From assembly GCA_016195325.1 (NCBI GenBank), contig JACPZX010000007.1, positions 37,840-101,839 of the forward strand: a DNA stretch of 64,000 bases, given 5' to 3'. This DNA is from Acidobacteriota bacterium (lineage in GTDB: Bacteria; Acidobacteriota; Polarisedimenticolia; JACPZX01). Below the pieces are notes generated by a model, which did no database searches, was not told the origin of the DNA, and was given only the letters and a program-made list of their open reading frames with translations. The position numbers were made by a program, and so were the translations under genes. Of this stretch, positions 1-9,881 are shown piece after piece (within the stretch, counting starts at the first letter, position 1; every line of letters starts with the position of its first letter).

Positions 1-1
1 A

Positions 2-634
2 AGCCACGAGGTCCTCACGCTCATCGACCTCCAGCTCCTCAAGCTGCACCCGGACATCATCGTCGAGATGAACCTCGCGAACGATCACGACTTTATGGCC
101 CTCTACCTCGACGAGGCGACGGATTATGACCACCTCCCCGTGAGACTCGCCCCTCTGTCGCGCTCCGCGACCCGCGATCTCCTCATGCGGTCTTCGCTCG
201 TCGCCTTCATCGCATCGCGGCTCCGATTCGCGCTCGGCGACGATCTCGGCGGCCTCCATGTCGGCGCGCCGCACGACGGCCCGACTTCCCGCGGCCTCAA
301 GCTCTACCGCGACAACCTCGCGATGACGGCGCTCCTCGCGAGGAGATCGGGCGTACGCCTCATGCTCGTGGATCAGCCCATCGAATACTCAAGCCTGCCG
401 GCTCCGGCCGTCGCGAGCCTCGAGACGGTTCGCGGGGCGCTCCGGAATGCCGCGCAGGAGGAAGGGGTCCCGCTCCTCGAGGCACACGCCGGCTTCGACT
501 GGAGAGGGCTCAGCGTCCATCAGCTCGTGCACCTCGGCCGGCCCGGCTACGAGCGTCTGGCGAAGCGCCTCGCGCCGCAGATCCTGGCTGCGGCCGGCAT
601 TCCGGATCTCCACGCCCGGGACGCCGGACGGTAA
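2..634 (+). CDS. SGNH/GDSL-type hydrolase, C-terminal part (5' end outside window)
   Basis: The open frame runs from the window edge to 634, so the start is missing. The visible ~210 residues end in a typical SGNH block V: a His in the context HLGRPGYERLA, where the family has the catalytic His two or three residues after an Asp or similar. An early HPDIIV..NLANDHD segment resembles the Asn-containing block III. This supports a secreted or periplasmic esterase/acyl-hydrolase-like protein, or an O-acetyltransferase-associated SGNH domain. The catalytic Ser block would lie upstream of the window, so substrate cannot be judged. It is followed 45 bp later by the M14 peptidase gene on the same strand. 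Confidence 0.65.
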   Translation, partial: SHEVLTLIDLQLLKLHPDIIVEMNLANDHDFMALYLDEATDYDHLPVRLAPLSRSATRDLLMRSSLVAFIASRLRFALGDDLGGLHVGAPHDGPTSRGLKLYRDNLAMTALLARRSGVRLMLVDQPIEYSSLPAPAVASLETVRGALRNAAQEEGVPLLEAHAGFDWRGLSVHQLVHLGRPGYERLAKRLAPQILAAAGIPDLHARDAGR

Positions 635-679
635 ACTCCCTCCCGCTCGACCCGCCACATCCCACCACCGGAGGCCGTC

Positions 680-3208
680 ATGATCCGAACGCCGTCCCCG
701 CGAACCGCCGCCTCGATCGCCCTCGCCCTCGTCGCGCCGATCGCCCTTCTGCTGGCACCGTCGCCCGCCCGCGCCGCGGCGATCCCCACCCCGAGCGAGT
801 TCCTCAAGCTCGACATCGGGGCCGACAGGGTCCTCGCCGACTACCGGCAGATCCGCTCGTACTTCGCGGAGCTGGATCGCCTGTCGGAGCGCGTGAAGGT
901 GCTGGAGCTGGGGAAGACGACGCTCGGCGAGCCGATGATCATGGCGGTGATCACGAGCGAGGCGAACATGGCGAACCTCGAAAAGCTCAAGGAGAGCGCG
1001 CGGAAGCTCGCCGATCCGAGAGGCCTCACCGACGCGCAGGTGGACGCCCTCGTCCGCGAGGGGAAGACGATGCTCCTCATCACCTGCAACATTCACTCGA
1101 CCGAGATCGGATCGACGCAGATGGCGATGGAGTGGGCGCACGCCCTCGCCACGGGAGACGACGCCGAGACGAAGCGGCGTCTCTCCGAGGTCGTCCTCCT
1201 CCTCGTGCCGTCGCTGAACCCCGACGGCCAGATCATGGAGACCGAGTGGTACCGGAAGTACCTCGGCACGAAGTACGAGGGGGGCCGGATGCCGTGGCTC
1301 TACCATCACTACACGGGCCACGACGACAACCGCGACTGGTTCATGCTGACGCAGGCCGAGACGAAGGCGATGTCGCGCGCCGTCTACCACGAATGGTTCC
1401 CGCAGGTCTGGCTCGACGAGCACCAGATGGGATCGACGGGGCCGCGCATCTTCGTCCCCCCGTACTCAGAGCCGGTGTCCGACGCGATCCATCCGCTGAT
1501 CTGGCGCGAGGTGAACCTCTTCGGCGCCCTGATGGCGTGGCGGCTCGAGCAGAAGAACAAGAGCGGCGTGATCTACGGCTACGCCTTCGACGCCTACTGG
1601 CCCGGCGGCACGAAGAACACCGCGTGGTTCAAGAACGTCTCGGGGCTCCTGACCGAGGTGGCCTCCGCGCGCCTCGCGTCGCCGATGTTCGTGGAGCCGA
1701 ACGAGCTGGCCGGCGGTAGGAAGGGGCTCGTCGACTACGAGGTCCAGACGAACTTCCCGAACCCGTGGAAGGGAGGGTGGTGGCGCCTCCGCGACATCAT
1801 GGACTACGAGCGCATCGCCTCCGACGCCCTCCTCGAGGCGAGCGCCAACCGCCGCGCCGACATCCTGAAGGACATGGCGGCGCGCGCCCGCGCGGTGATC
1901 GCCGCGGCCGGCCCCGGCGAGGCGATCCGCATCCCGAAGGAGCAGCGCGACGGGGCGACCGCTCTGAAGCTCGGCGCGCTGATGGACGAGCACGGCGTCG
2001 AGGTCTTCTCGGCGGAGGGGGGCGATCTGTACGTCCCGCTCGCGCAGCCCTACGGCGGCTTCGCGCGGGAGATGCTCGGGACGCAGCGGTACCCGGAGGT
2101 GAAGCTCGTCCCGGGGCAGGACATCGTGCGGCCGTACGACGTCGCCGCCTGGTCTCTCCCGCTGATGATGGGCGTGACCGTCGAGAAGAGCGTGATGCCC
2201 GCGAAGGTGTCGCGCTGGACGCCGAGCGGTTCCGCGGCGCCGACCGCGGGCGCCGCCTCGCTCGCGGCGGGCGGGGCCGAGAACGCGAAGGCGGTGAACG
2301 CCGCGCTCCGGAGCGGCGGGAGCGTGACGTACCAGACGGGGATATTCTATTTCGACGAGCGCGCGGCGAGGGCCGCCTCTGGGGCCGCGAGCCCGGGGGT
2401 GAAGATGACGGCGGGGGCGGTCGCGGCGTCGGGGCTCACGAAGCTCCCGGCGCCGCGCGTCGGCCTCTACAAGCCCTGGGCGGCGTCGATGGACGAAGGG
2501 TGGACGCGGTGGCTGCTGGAGCAGTACGGCTTCGCCCCCGTCTCCCTCGACAACGCGGCGATCGTCAAGGGGAATCTGCGGCAGAGCTTCGACGCCATCC
2601 TCCTCCCCGACATGCCCAAAGAGACGATCGCGACCGGGAAGCCGAAGCGAGAGGAAGGGGAGATGGCGTACTTCGTTGAGCTGCCTCCCGAGTACAACGG
2701 CGGGCTCGGCGCCGACGGCGCGAAGGCGCTCGTCACGTTCGTGCAGGACGGAGGGACGCTCGTCGCCTTCTCGGCCGCGAGCGACTACGTCATCGATCAG
2801 TTCAACGTCCCGGTGTCGAACACCCTGTCGAAGGCGAAGCCGTCCGAGTTCAGTTGCCCGGGATCGATCCTGCGCGCGCGCGTCATGACCGATCACCCGG
2901 TGACGCGCGGCCTTCCGGAGGAGATCGGCCTCTTCGTCGACAAGCCGATGGTGTTCGAGACGGCGCCGCCGGCCGGGGACGTGGGGCGCCGCGTCCTCGC
3001 GACGTACCCTGACGATCCGCGCGACGTGCTCATGTCGGGGTGGATCTCGGGGGCCGACAGGCTGACGCGCCGCGCGGCGGCGGTCGCGCTGACCTACGGC
3101 AAGGGAAAGATCGTGCTCCTCGGCTTCCGCCCTCAGCACCGCGCCGAGACGAACGGGACGTTCCCGTTCGTCTTCAACTCGATCTGGTGGTCGGTCCTCC
3201 CCGAGTAG
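680..3208 (+). CDS. Secreted M14-family zinc carboxypeptidase-like protein
   Basis: The 842-residue protein begins with a signal peptide (hydrophobic stretch, then an Ala-rich cleavage region near residue 33). The zinc motif HSTE is at residues 139-142 and a third-ligand His lies at 248 in LDEHQMG, both as expected for M14 peptidases. The length exceeds a bare M14 domain; the C-terminal half (about 450-842) contains a segment that looks like a glutamine-amidotransferase-like or ThuA-like fold (GLYKPWAASMDEGWTRW onward), as in many large Acidobacteria/Bacteroidetes M14 proteins. The start follows GGAGG. It probably trims peptides outside the cytoplasm. Its TAG stop directly abuts the stop of the convergent gene on the other strand. 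Confidence 0.85.
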   Translation: MIRTPSPRTAASIALALVAPIALLLAPSPARAAAIPTPSEFLKLDIGADRVLADYRQIRSYFAELDRLSERVKVLELGKTTLGEPMIMAVITSEANMANLEKLKESARKLADPRGLTDAQVDALVREGKTMLLITCNIHSTEIGSTQMAMEWAHALATGDDAETKRRLSEVVLLLVPSLNPDGQIMETEWYRKYLGTKYEGGRMPWLYHHYTGHDDNRDWFMLTQAETKAMSRAVYHEWFPQVWLDEHQMGSTGPRIFVPPYSEPVSDAIHPLIWREVNLFGALMAWRLEQKNKSGVIYGYAFDAYWPGGTKNTAWFKNVSGLLTEVASARLASPMFVEPNELAGGRKGLVDYEVQTNFPNPWKGGWWRLRDIMDYERIASDALLEASANRRADILKDMAARARAVIAAAGPGEAIRIPKEQRDGATALKLGALMDEHGVEVFSAEGGDLYVPLAQPYGGFAREMLGTQRYPEVKLVPGQDIVRPYDVAAWSLPLMMGVTVEKSVMPAKVSRWTPSGSAAPTAGAASLAAGGAENAKAVNAALRSGGSVTYQTGIFYFDERAARAASGAASPGVKMTAGAVAASGLTKLPAPRVGLYKPWAASMDEGWTRWLLEQYGFAPVSLDNAAIVKGNLRQSFDAILLPDMPKETIATGKPKREEGEMAYFVELPPEYNGGLGADGAKALVTFVQDGGTLVAFSAASDYVIDQFNVPVSNTLSKAKPSEFSCPGSILRARVMTDHPVTRGLPEEIGLFVDKPMVFETAPPAGDVGRRVLATYPDDPRDVLMSGWISGADRLTRRAAAVALTYGKGKIVLLGFRPQHRAETNGTFPFVFNSIWWSVLPE

Positions 3209-4915
3209 CTACGGCGTGACGTGCACCTGCACGACGTCGCTGAACGTCGTCCTGTGCGGGTCCTTCGAGGAGACGTTCAGGTCCTTCCCCGTGACGCGGA
3301 TGAAGAGGACCGGCGAGCCCGCGTTCGCGGCGATCGCGAGCGAGCACGCCTTGCGGAGCTTCTTCGTCGGCGGGGTGTACGTCGGCGTCTTGAGAGGGGT
3401 GCTCCCGCTCGAGACGACCGTCCCCTTCGTGAACCCGGCGGTGGTCGAGACCTCGACCTTGAAGCGGTCGTAGAATCCCGGCGACCACGTCAGCGTCGGC
3501 CTCACGTTCACGGGATCGGCGCACGCGACCGTCGCGCCGGTGAGAGGAGCCGTGATCATGATGTCGCAGGCGTCGCCGCGGCCGTCGGCGTCGGCGTCGT
3601 CCTGGCCGGGGTTGGCGAGGCCGGGGCAGTTGTCCACGTTGTCGCAGACGCCGTCGCCGTCGGCGTCACCCGCCGTGCAGCCGCCGCCCGTCCCGCCGAA
3701 GCGCTGCGCGAAGACGCCGGTGCCGTCCCCGTCCTGCGCGTAGCTCGTCCACGAGACGATGAACTGCCCGGCGTCGGCCCCGCCGATCGACGGAGTCCCC
3801 TGGCCGTTGGCGGTCGTCGTGTTGACCAGGAACTCCGAGCCCATCGGCGCGCCCGCCGTGTCGATCTGCTGCGCGAAGACGCCGCCGTTGGATCTGTCCT
3901 GGTCGTAGCTGGTCCACGCGACGACGAAGGAGTTGCCGCCGACGAGCGCGACCTTCGACCCGGTCTGGATTCCCGGAGTGTACGTGTTGATCTGGAACTC
4001 GTTTCCGAGTGCGTCGCCGTTGCCGTCGAAGAACCGGCCGAAGACGCCGCTGTAGTCCCCATCGCCGGAGTCCCAGGTGACGACGAAGTTGCCGAGGATG
4101 TCCGACGCGATCGCGGGGTCGGCCTGGCCACCCGTGGTGAACTGGTTGACCTGCACGTCGCCGCTCGTCCCGGTGCCCGTCGAGTCGAAGGTTCGCCCGA
4201 AGACACCCGGACCGTCGCCGTCCTGTCCGAAGCTGTTCCAGACGACCATGAAGGCGCCGGCCGGCTCCATGGCCACGGCCGCCACGGACGGGTAGCCCTG
4301 GGTGTAGGTGTTCACGAGGAACTCGGCGCCGTTCGCCGCGCCGGTCGACGTGAAGCGCCGCGCGAAGATCCCCTGGCTGTAGTACCCGGCGAAGGTCTGC
4401 CAGGAGACGACGAAGTTCCCGTTCAAATCGGCCGAGACTTCGGGGTACTCCTGGCTGTCGGTCGTGGCGCCGTTCACCTGGAACTCGCCGGCCAGTGGCG
4501 CGCCGGTCGAGTCGAAGCGCCGGCCGAAGACGCCGCGCGAGTCTCCATCCTGCCCGTCGCTGTGCCAGACGACGATGAAGTTGCCGAATCCGTCCATCGC
4601 GACGGCTGGAGCCGCCTGGTCTCCCGTCGTGTAGGTGTTGACGGCGAACTCGCCCGTCTGCGGCGCCCCCGCGCTGTCGAAGAGGCGTCCCCGGATTCCC
4701 CCACCGGATCCGTCCTGGGCGTAGGCCTGCCACACCACGACGAAGTTCCCGTTTCCGTCCACCGCCGTCGACGCGGAGAACTGGGAGCCGGTGGTGTACG
4801 TGTTGACCTGGAACTCGGAGCCGCTTGGCGAGGCGGCGCGGAGCGGCCTCGAAGCGACGGCGAGGACCACGGCGATCACGACGGCGAGGGCTGCAACGGG
4901 GCGATGGCGGCTCAT
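3209..4915 (-). CDS. Secreted seven-repeat beta-propeller-like protein with a thrombospondin type-3 Ca-binding region
   Basis: The 568-residue product has an N-terminal signal peptide ending near residue 27. It then has seven repeats of about 54 residues, each with the pattern EFxVNxxTxGxQ...NFVVxWxSxxQDGDxxGVFGRxFDxxGxP. Seven blades fit a closed beta-propeller. After the repeats is a thrombospondin type-3-like region rich in DxDGDGxxDxxDxCP, which in this family binds calcium. The last ~110 residues form a beta-rich Ig-like tail (VNVRPTLTWSPG and following). No catalytic motif is visible, so a structural or adhesive cell-surface role is inferred. The start follows a purine-rich GGAGAGTGAGAAGAG. 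It is divergent from the BNR-repeat gene across 170 bp. Confidence 0.75.
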   Translation of the reverse strand: MSRHRPVAALAVVIAVVLAVASRPLRAASPSGSEFQVNTYTTGSQFSASTAVDGNGNFVVVWQAYAQDGSGGGIRGRLFDSAGAPQTGEFAVNTYTTGDQAAPAVAMDGFGNFIVVWHSDGQDGDSRGVFGRRFDSTGAPLAGEFQVNGATTDSQEYPEVSADLNGNFVVSWQTFAGYYSQGIFARRFTSTGAANGAEFLVNTYTQGYPSVAAVAMEPAGAFMVVWNSFGQDGDGPGVFGRTFDSTGTGTSGDVQVNQFTTGGQADPAIASDILGNFVVTWDSGDGDYSGVFGRFFDGNGDALGNEFQINTYTPGIQTGSKVALVGGNSFVVAWTSYDQDRSNGGVFAQQIDTAGAPMGSEFLVNTTTANGQGTPSIGGADAGQFIVSWTSYAQDGDGTGVFAQRFGGTGGGCTAGDADGDGVCDNVDNCPGLANPGQDDADADGRGDACDIMITAPLTGATVACADPVNVRPTLTWSPGFYDRFKVEVSTTAGFTKGTVVSSGSTPLKTPTYTPPTKKLRKACSLAIAANAGSPVLFIRVTGKDLNVSSKDPHRTTFSDVVQVHVTP

Positions 4916-5085
4916 TCTCTTCTCACTCTCCTCACGTCGGGCGGGGCCCGATCGGCGGGACGAGGCTCAAGGGAGGTCCATTGTACGACGTGCCGGGAAC
5001 CGCGGCATCAACCATTTGGCGGATCGAAAGATCCGGATGTCCCGGTGATAGCATCCGCCCCACGTTGACCCGTGGGGAGGATTCC

Positions 5086-8000
5086 ATGCACCGTCGCCGC
5101 GTCATTCTTGCCCTTGTCTTGCTCGTGGCCGCAGTGGCACTGCCTTCCGCTGCGTCTTCCGCCTCCTCCGCCGATCCCGCCTACCAGGAGATGCGGTGGC
5201 GGCTGGTCGGCCCCTTCCGTGGAGGGTGGGCGACGGCGGTCGCAGGCGTCGCCTCGGATCCCGCCACCTATTACTTCGGCTCCGCGGACGGCGGCGTGTG
5301 GAAGACCACCGACGCCGGCGTGACGTGGCGATCTCTCTGGAGCGATCAGGGAAGCGCCTCGATCGGCGCGCTCGCGGTCGCGCCCGGCGACGCGAACGTC
5401 ATCTGGGCGGGGACGGGGCAGATCCAGCAGCGATGGGACGTCGTGGACGGCGACGGCGTCTACCGATCGACCGACGCCGGAGCGACGTGGCGCCGCGTGG
5501 GGCTCGCCGACTCGAGGCACATCGGCGCGATCTGGGTCGATCCGCGGAGCGCGGCCGTGGCGGTGGTGGCGGCGACCGGCCATGCCTTCGGGGCGAATGC
5601 CGAGCGCGGCCTCTATCGGACGGCGGACGGAGGCGCTCACTGGGACCACGTGCTCGATCGCGGCCCCGATGTCGGCGCGGTCGACATCGCGGGGGATTCC
5701 GCGCTTCCCGACGTCCTCTACGCGTCGCTCTGGCAGATGCGGCGCCATCCGTGGCTCGACTACTTCCAGCCGCCCGTGGGCGCCGGGAGCGGCATCGTCA
5801 AGTCGATCGACGGCGGGAAGAGCTGGTCCCCGGTGGGCGGGCAGGGGCTTCCGGCGGGCCCGCTCGGCCGCATCGAGCTCGCGGTGGCTCCCACCCGCTC
5901 GTCGAACCGCGTCTGGGCGGCGATCCACGCGGTCGCCGGCGGAGGCCTCTACAGATCCGACGACGGGGGAGGGAGCTGGCAGAAGATCCACCCCGACGCG
6001 GGGCTCGCCTCGGCCTACACGAGCAACCTGACGCCGGACCCGAAGGATCCCGAGACGCTCTGGTTGATGGGCCGATCGATCCGCGTGTCGCGCGACGGCG
6101 GCCGCACCTTCCAGTTCGCCAAGGGCTCGCCTGGCGGCGACGACTACCACGCGCTCTGGATCAGCCCGGCCGACTCCCGGCGCATGATCGTGGGCGCCGA
6201 CCAGGGATCGGTCGTGACCCTCAACGGCGGCGAGACCTGGTCGAGCTGGTACAACCAGCCCACCGGGCAGTTCTACCGGCTGGGGCTCGACGATCGCTTC
6301 CCCTACTGGATCTACAGCGGGCAGCAGGATTCCGGGACCGTCGGGATCGCGTCGCGAAGCGACTACGGGCAGATCACGTTCCGCGACTGGCATCCCGTGG
6401 GCGGCGACGAGCGCGACGGCGACGTCCCCGATCCGAAGGACCCCGCAATCGTCTACGGCGCCGGGCTCGGCGGGCGCATCTCGCGATGGAACGAGCGGAC
6501 CGGACAGGTGCAGAACGTCGCGCCCTGGCCCGTCTCGAGCTACGGCGCGCGTCCGGGAACCGGCCGCTACCGCTACGAGTGGATCACGCCGCTCGCGATC
6601 TCGCCGCGCCCGCCCCACGCGATCTACACCGCCGCGCAGGTCCTCTTCCGATCTCTCGACGCCGGGAAGAGCTGGGAGACGGTGAGCCCCGATCTCACGG
6701 GCGCCGACCCGAACGCCACGGGATGCGGCGCCGGCGACGCCGAGGTCCCCGTCGATCGCGCGACCGCGTGCGGCTTCGGCACGATCTTCGCCGTCACGCC
6801 GTCGCCGGCGGCCGACGGCGCCGTGTGGATGGGGACGACCAACGGCCGCGTCCTCCTGACGCGCGACGATTCGAAGACCTGGGCCGCCGTCACGCCGAAG
6901 GGGATGGCCGACTGGACCAAGATCAACCTCATCGACGCTCCGGCGCGCGACGCCGCCACCGCGTACGTCGCCGCCGATCGCCACCGGCTCGACGACTTCC
7001 GCCCGATGGCCTGGCGCACGCACGACTGGGGCGCCACGTGGGTGGAGATCGGGCATGGCCTCCCCGCGGGGGCGTGGGTCGGCGTCGTGCGCGCCGATCC
7101 GGTGCGCCCGGGGCTGCTCTACGCCGGCACGAGCCGGGGCGTCTGGGCCTCGCTCGACGACGGCGAGAGCTGGCGGAGCCTGCAGCTCAACCTCCCGACG
7201 ACGGGCGTCAACGACCTGCGGGTGCAGGGGAACGACCTCGTCGTCGCGACGGAAGGGCGCGCGATCTGGATTCTCGATCAGGTCGAGCCGCTGCGAAACG
7301 CCGCGTCGCCCGTCGCCGGAGTGAAGCTCCTGCTGCCGGCCCGCGCGTACCGCCTCCGGGGCAATCAAAACAAGGACACGCCGCTCCCGGCCGAGGAGCC
7401 GCGCGGAGAGAACCCCCCCGACGGGGCGATCCTCGACTACGTCCTTCCGGCGGGGGTCGCGGGCCCCGTCACCCTCGAGATCGCGGACGGCTCCGGGGAG
7501 GTCGTGCGGAGGTTCTCGAGCGACGATCGATCCGGGCGCCCCGAGGCGGACGTCTACTTCACCGATCGGTTCCTCGCGGAGGGCCCCAAGATCTCGATCG
7601 CCCCCGGGCACCACCGCTTCGTCTGGAACCTCCGCTACCCCAGGCCCCGCGCCCTCGAGTACGAGTACTCCATCGCCGCCGTCCCGGGGAAGGACACGGC
7701 CGCCCTCCCCGAGGGAGCGTTCGTCCTCCCCGGCGCCTACCGGATCCGGCTGGCCGCGGGCGCAGGCGTCTCCGAGGGGTCCCTCGACGTCGCGATGGAC
7801 CCGCGCGCCGAGGTCTCGCGCGAGCCGCTCGCGCCGCTCCTCGAATTCCAGCGGAAGGTGGGAGACGCCCTCTCGCGCTCGACCGATCTGGAGAGGGAGC
7901 GCCGGAGCACGGCCAGGCTTCTCGACGCGGCGAAGGACGACCCGAAGGCGAAGGCGCTCGCGAAGAGCGTCGCGCAGCGGAAGGCCGATCTCGAGAAGCT

Positions 8001-8232
8001 CACCGCGAAGAGCGAGGACGACCCGGCGAAGCTCAACGGCAACCTCGCGTCGCTCGCCACGGATCTCGAGAGCGTCGACGCCCCGCCGACCGCGCCTCAG
8101 CGCGAGCTGCTCGAGCTCTGCGCAAAGGGGATCGCGCGATTCGACACGGCGTGGAGCGCGTTCCTCGCGGGCCCGTTCGCGGACCTCCGCCTCAAGCTCG
8201 CGAAGATCGGCGTGAAAGCCTCCGATAAGTGA
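5086..8232 (+). CDS. Secreted BNR/Asp-box repeat (sortilin/VPS10-like) protein
   Basis: The start at 5086 was chosen because it follows GGGGAGG and gives a clear signal peptide (MHRRRVILALVLLVAAVALP); an upstream in-frame extension lacks both. The product has 1048 residues. It carries about eleven Asp-box motifs of the S/T-x-D-x-G-x-x-W type (for example DGGVWKTTDAGVTW, GVYRSTDAGATW, LFRSLDAGKSWETV) spread over residues 60-740, giving two stacked propellers as in VPS10/sortilin-like and xyloglucanase-like bacterial proteins. A charged helical C-terminal region (about 900-1010) may form a coiled coil. Databases often call such proteins glycosyl hydrolases, but no glycosidase catalytic pair can be identified here. 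The downstream SulP gene overlaps its stop by four bases. Confidence 0.8.
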   Translation: MHRRRVILALVLLVAAVALPSAASSASSADPAYQEMRWRLVGPFRGGWATAVAGVASDPATYYFGSADGGVWKTTDAGVTWRSLWSDQGSASIGALAVAPGDANVIWAGTGQIQQRWDVVDGDGVYRSTDAGATWRRVGLADSRHIGAIWVDPRSAAVAVVAATGHAFGANAERGLYRTADGGAHWDHVLDRGPDVGAVDIAGDSALPDVLYASLWQMRRHPWLDYFQPPVGAGSGIVKSIDGGKSWSPVGGQGLPAGPLGRIELAVAPTRSSNRVWAAIHAVAGGGLYRSDDGGGSWQKIHPDAGLASAYTSNLTPDPKDPETLWLMGRSIRVSRDGGRTFQFAKGSPGGDDYHALWISPADSRRMIVGADQGSVVTLNGGETWSSWYNQPTGQFYRLGLDDRFPYWIYSGQQDSGTVGIASRSDYGQITFRDWHPVGGDERDGDVPDPKDPAIVYGAGLGGRISRWNERTGQVQNVAPWPVSSYGARPGTGRYRYEWITPLAISPRPPHAIYTAAQVLFRSLDAGKSWETVSPDLTGADPNATGCGAGDAEVPVDRATACGFGTIFAVTPSPAADGAVWMGTTNGRVLLTRDDSKTWAAVTPKGMADWTKINLIDAPARDAATAYVAADRHRLDDFRPMAWRTHDWGATWVEIGHGLPAGAWVGVVRADPVRPGLLYAGTSRGVWASLDDGESWRSLQLNLPTTGVNDLRVQGNDLVVATEGRAIWILDQVEPLRNAASPVAGVKLLLPARAYRLRGNQNKDTPLPAEEPRGENPPDGAILDYVLPAGVAGPVTLEIADGSGEVVRRFSSDDRSGRPEADVYFTDRFLAEGPKISIAPGHHRFVWNLRYPRPRALEYEYSIAAVPGKDTAALPEGAFVLPGAYRIRLAAGAGVSEGSLDVAMDPRAEVSREPLAPLLEFQRKVGDALSRSTDLERERRSTARLLDAAKDDPKAKALAKSVAQRKADLEKLTAKSEDDPAKLNGNLASLATDLESVDAPPTAPQRELLELCAKGIARFDTAWSAFLAGPFADLRLKLAKIGVKASDK

Positions 8233-9881
8233 TCGGTCCCCCGAAGCTCCTCGAGAGCCTGAGGACGTACGATCGGCGCACCTTCGCGAGCGATGTCGTC
8301 GCCGGAATCACCGTCGGCCTCGTCGCGCTCCCGCTCGCGATGGCCTTCGCGATCGCGTCGGGGCTGAAGCCCGAGCAGGGGATCTACTGCGCCGTCGTCA
8401 CCGGATTCCTCATCTCGGCGCTCGGGGGATCGCGCTGCCAGATCGGCGGGCCGACGGGGGCCTTCGTCGTCGTCGTGGCCGGGATCGTCGCCGAGCACGG
8501 CGTGGACGGCCTCTTCATGTGCACGATGATGGCCGGCGTCATCCTCGTCGTCCTCGGCGCGACGGGGATGGGGACCGCGGTGAAGTTCATCCCGCGCCCC
8601 GTCGTCGTCGGCTTCACGAACGGCATCGCCGTCCTCATCGCGAGCACGCAGCTCAAGGACTTCCTCGGGCTGAAAATCGAGAACGTGCCGGGGGATTTCA
8701 TCGGCCGCATCAGCTGGATCGCCGCCGGGATCGGGACGTTCTCGCCGCTGGCGGCAGTCCTCGCGACCTCGTCGGTCGTCGTCATCTTCATGACGCGCCG
8801 GTATGTGCCGCGCATCTCCGGCACCGTCCTCGTGCTCGTCGTCGGCACGGCGCTCGCCTGGGCCCTGAGCCTGCCTCTCGAGACGATCGGATCGAAGTTC
8901 GGCGGCATTCCGACGGGACTCCCTCACTTCGCCGTCCCCCGATTCCACCTGAACCTCGCGCTGCATCTCCTGTCACCGGCCATCACCATCGCGATGCTCG
9001 GCGCGATCGAGTCGCTCCTGTCGGCGGTGGTGGCCGACCGGATGTCGGGGGACAGGCACAACCCGAACGTCGAGCTGATCGCGCAGGGAGTCGCCAATAT
9101 CGCCTCGCCCCTCTTCGGCGGTCTCCCCGCGACAGGCGCCCTCGCACGGACCGCCACCAACATCCGCACCGGAGGGAAGACGCCGGTCGCGGGGATCGTG
9201 CACGCGATGACGCTCCTCGCGGTGCTCCTCGTCGCCGCGCCTCTCGCGCAGTTCGTCCCGATGGCCGTTCTCGCCGGCATCTTGATGGTCGTCGCTTACA
9301 CGATGGGGGAGTGGAAGGAGATCCCGCAGCTCCTGCGCCTCACGAAGCCCGAGATCTCCGTCTGGCTCGTGACCTTCCTTCTGACCGTCTTCGCCGATCT
9401 CACGGTCGCCGTCGAGGCGGGGATGATCCTCTCCGTCCTCCTCTTCATCCGGAGCGTCGCGGCGACGACGACGGTCTCGCGCGTCACCGACGATTACGTC
9501 CGCGAAGGCGTCGCCCACACGCTCCAGGACAAGGACATCCCGCCGTACGTCGCGATCTACCGGATTCACGGGCCGTTCCTCTTCGGCGCCACCGACAAAC
9601 TCCACGAGGCCGTCGGCTCGATCGACGCGCAGCCTCAAATCGTCATCCTGCGGCTGCGGAACATGACCGCCCTCGACTCGACGGGGATGCTGGCCCTCGA
9701 GGATCTCGCGGAACGCCTCCACGCCTCGGGGCGCACCCTTCTCCTGTGCGCCGCCATGGCGCAGCCCCGCGGGCTGATGCGTCAGGCCCGGTTCGCCGAG
9801 ATCGTGGGGAGCGAGAACATCTGCCGGAGCGTCCTCGACGCGCTCGCCCGCGCGCGCGCGCTCCACGGAACGGCCGCCTAG
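8229..9881 (+). CDS. SulP-family anion transporter with C-terminal STAS domain
   Basis: The 550-residue protein has the SulP signature near its N-terminus (DVVAGITVGLVALPLAMAFA), about eleven hydrophobic membrane segments over residues 20-430 and a cytoplasmic STAS domain from about 435 to the end, including the conserved DSTGM loop. SulP proteins transport sulfate, bicarbonate or related anions across the inner membrane; substrate cannot be read from sequence. The GTG start overlaps the stop of the preceding gene (GTGA), suggesting translational coupling, though no strong ribosome binding site is visible. The stop shares a CTAG palindrome with the stop of the convergent hydrogenase-like gene. 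Confidence 0.9.
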   Translation: MIGPPKLLESLRTYDRRTFASDVVAGITVGLVALPLAMAFAIASGLKPEQGIYCAVVTGFLISALGGSRCQIGGPTGAFVVVVAGIVAEHGVDGLFMCTMMAGVILVVLGATGMGTAVKFIPRPVVVGFTNGIAVLIASTQLKDFLGLKIENVPGDFIGRISWIAAGIGTFSPLAAVLATSSVVVIFMTRRYVPRISGTVLVLVVGTALAWALSLPLETIGSKFGGIPTGLPHFAVPRFHLNLALHLLSPAITIAMLGAIESLLSAVVADRMSGDRHNPNVELIAQGVANIASPLFGGLPATGALARTATNIRTGGKTPVAGIVHAMTLLAVLLVAAPLAQFVPMAVLAGILMVVAYTMGEWKEIPQLLRLTKPEISVWLVTFLLTVFADLTVAVEAGMILSVLLFIRSVAATTTVSRVTDDYVREGVAHTLQDKDIPPYVAIYRIHGPFLFGATDKLHEAVGSIDAQPQIVILRLRNMTALDSTGMLALEDLAERLHASGRTLLLCAAMAQPRGLMRQARFAEIVGSENICRSVLDALARARALHGTAA

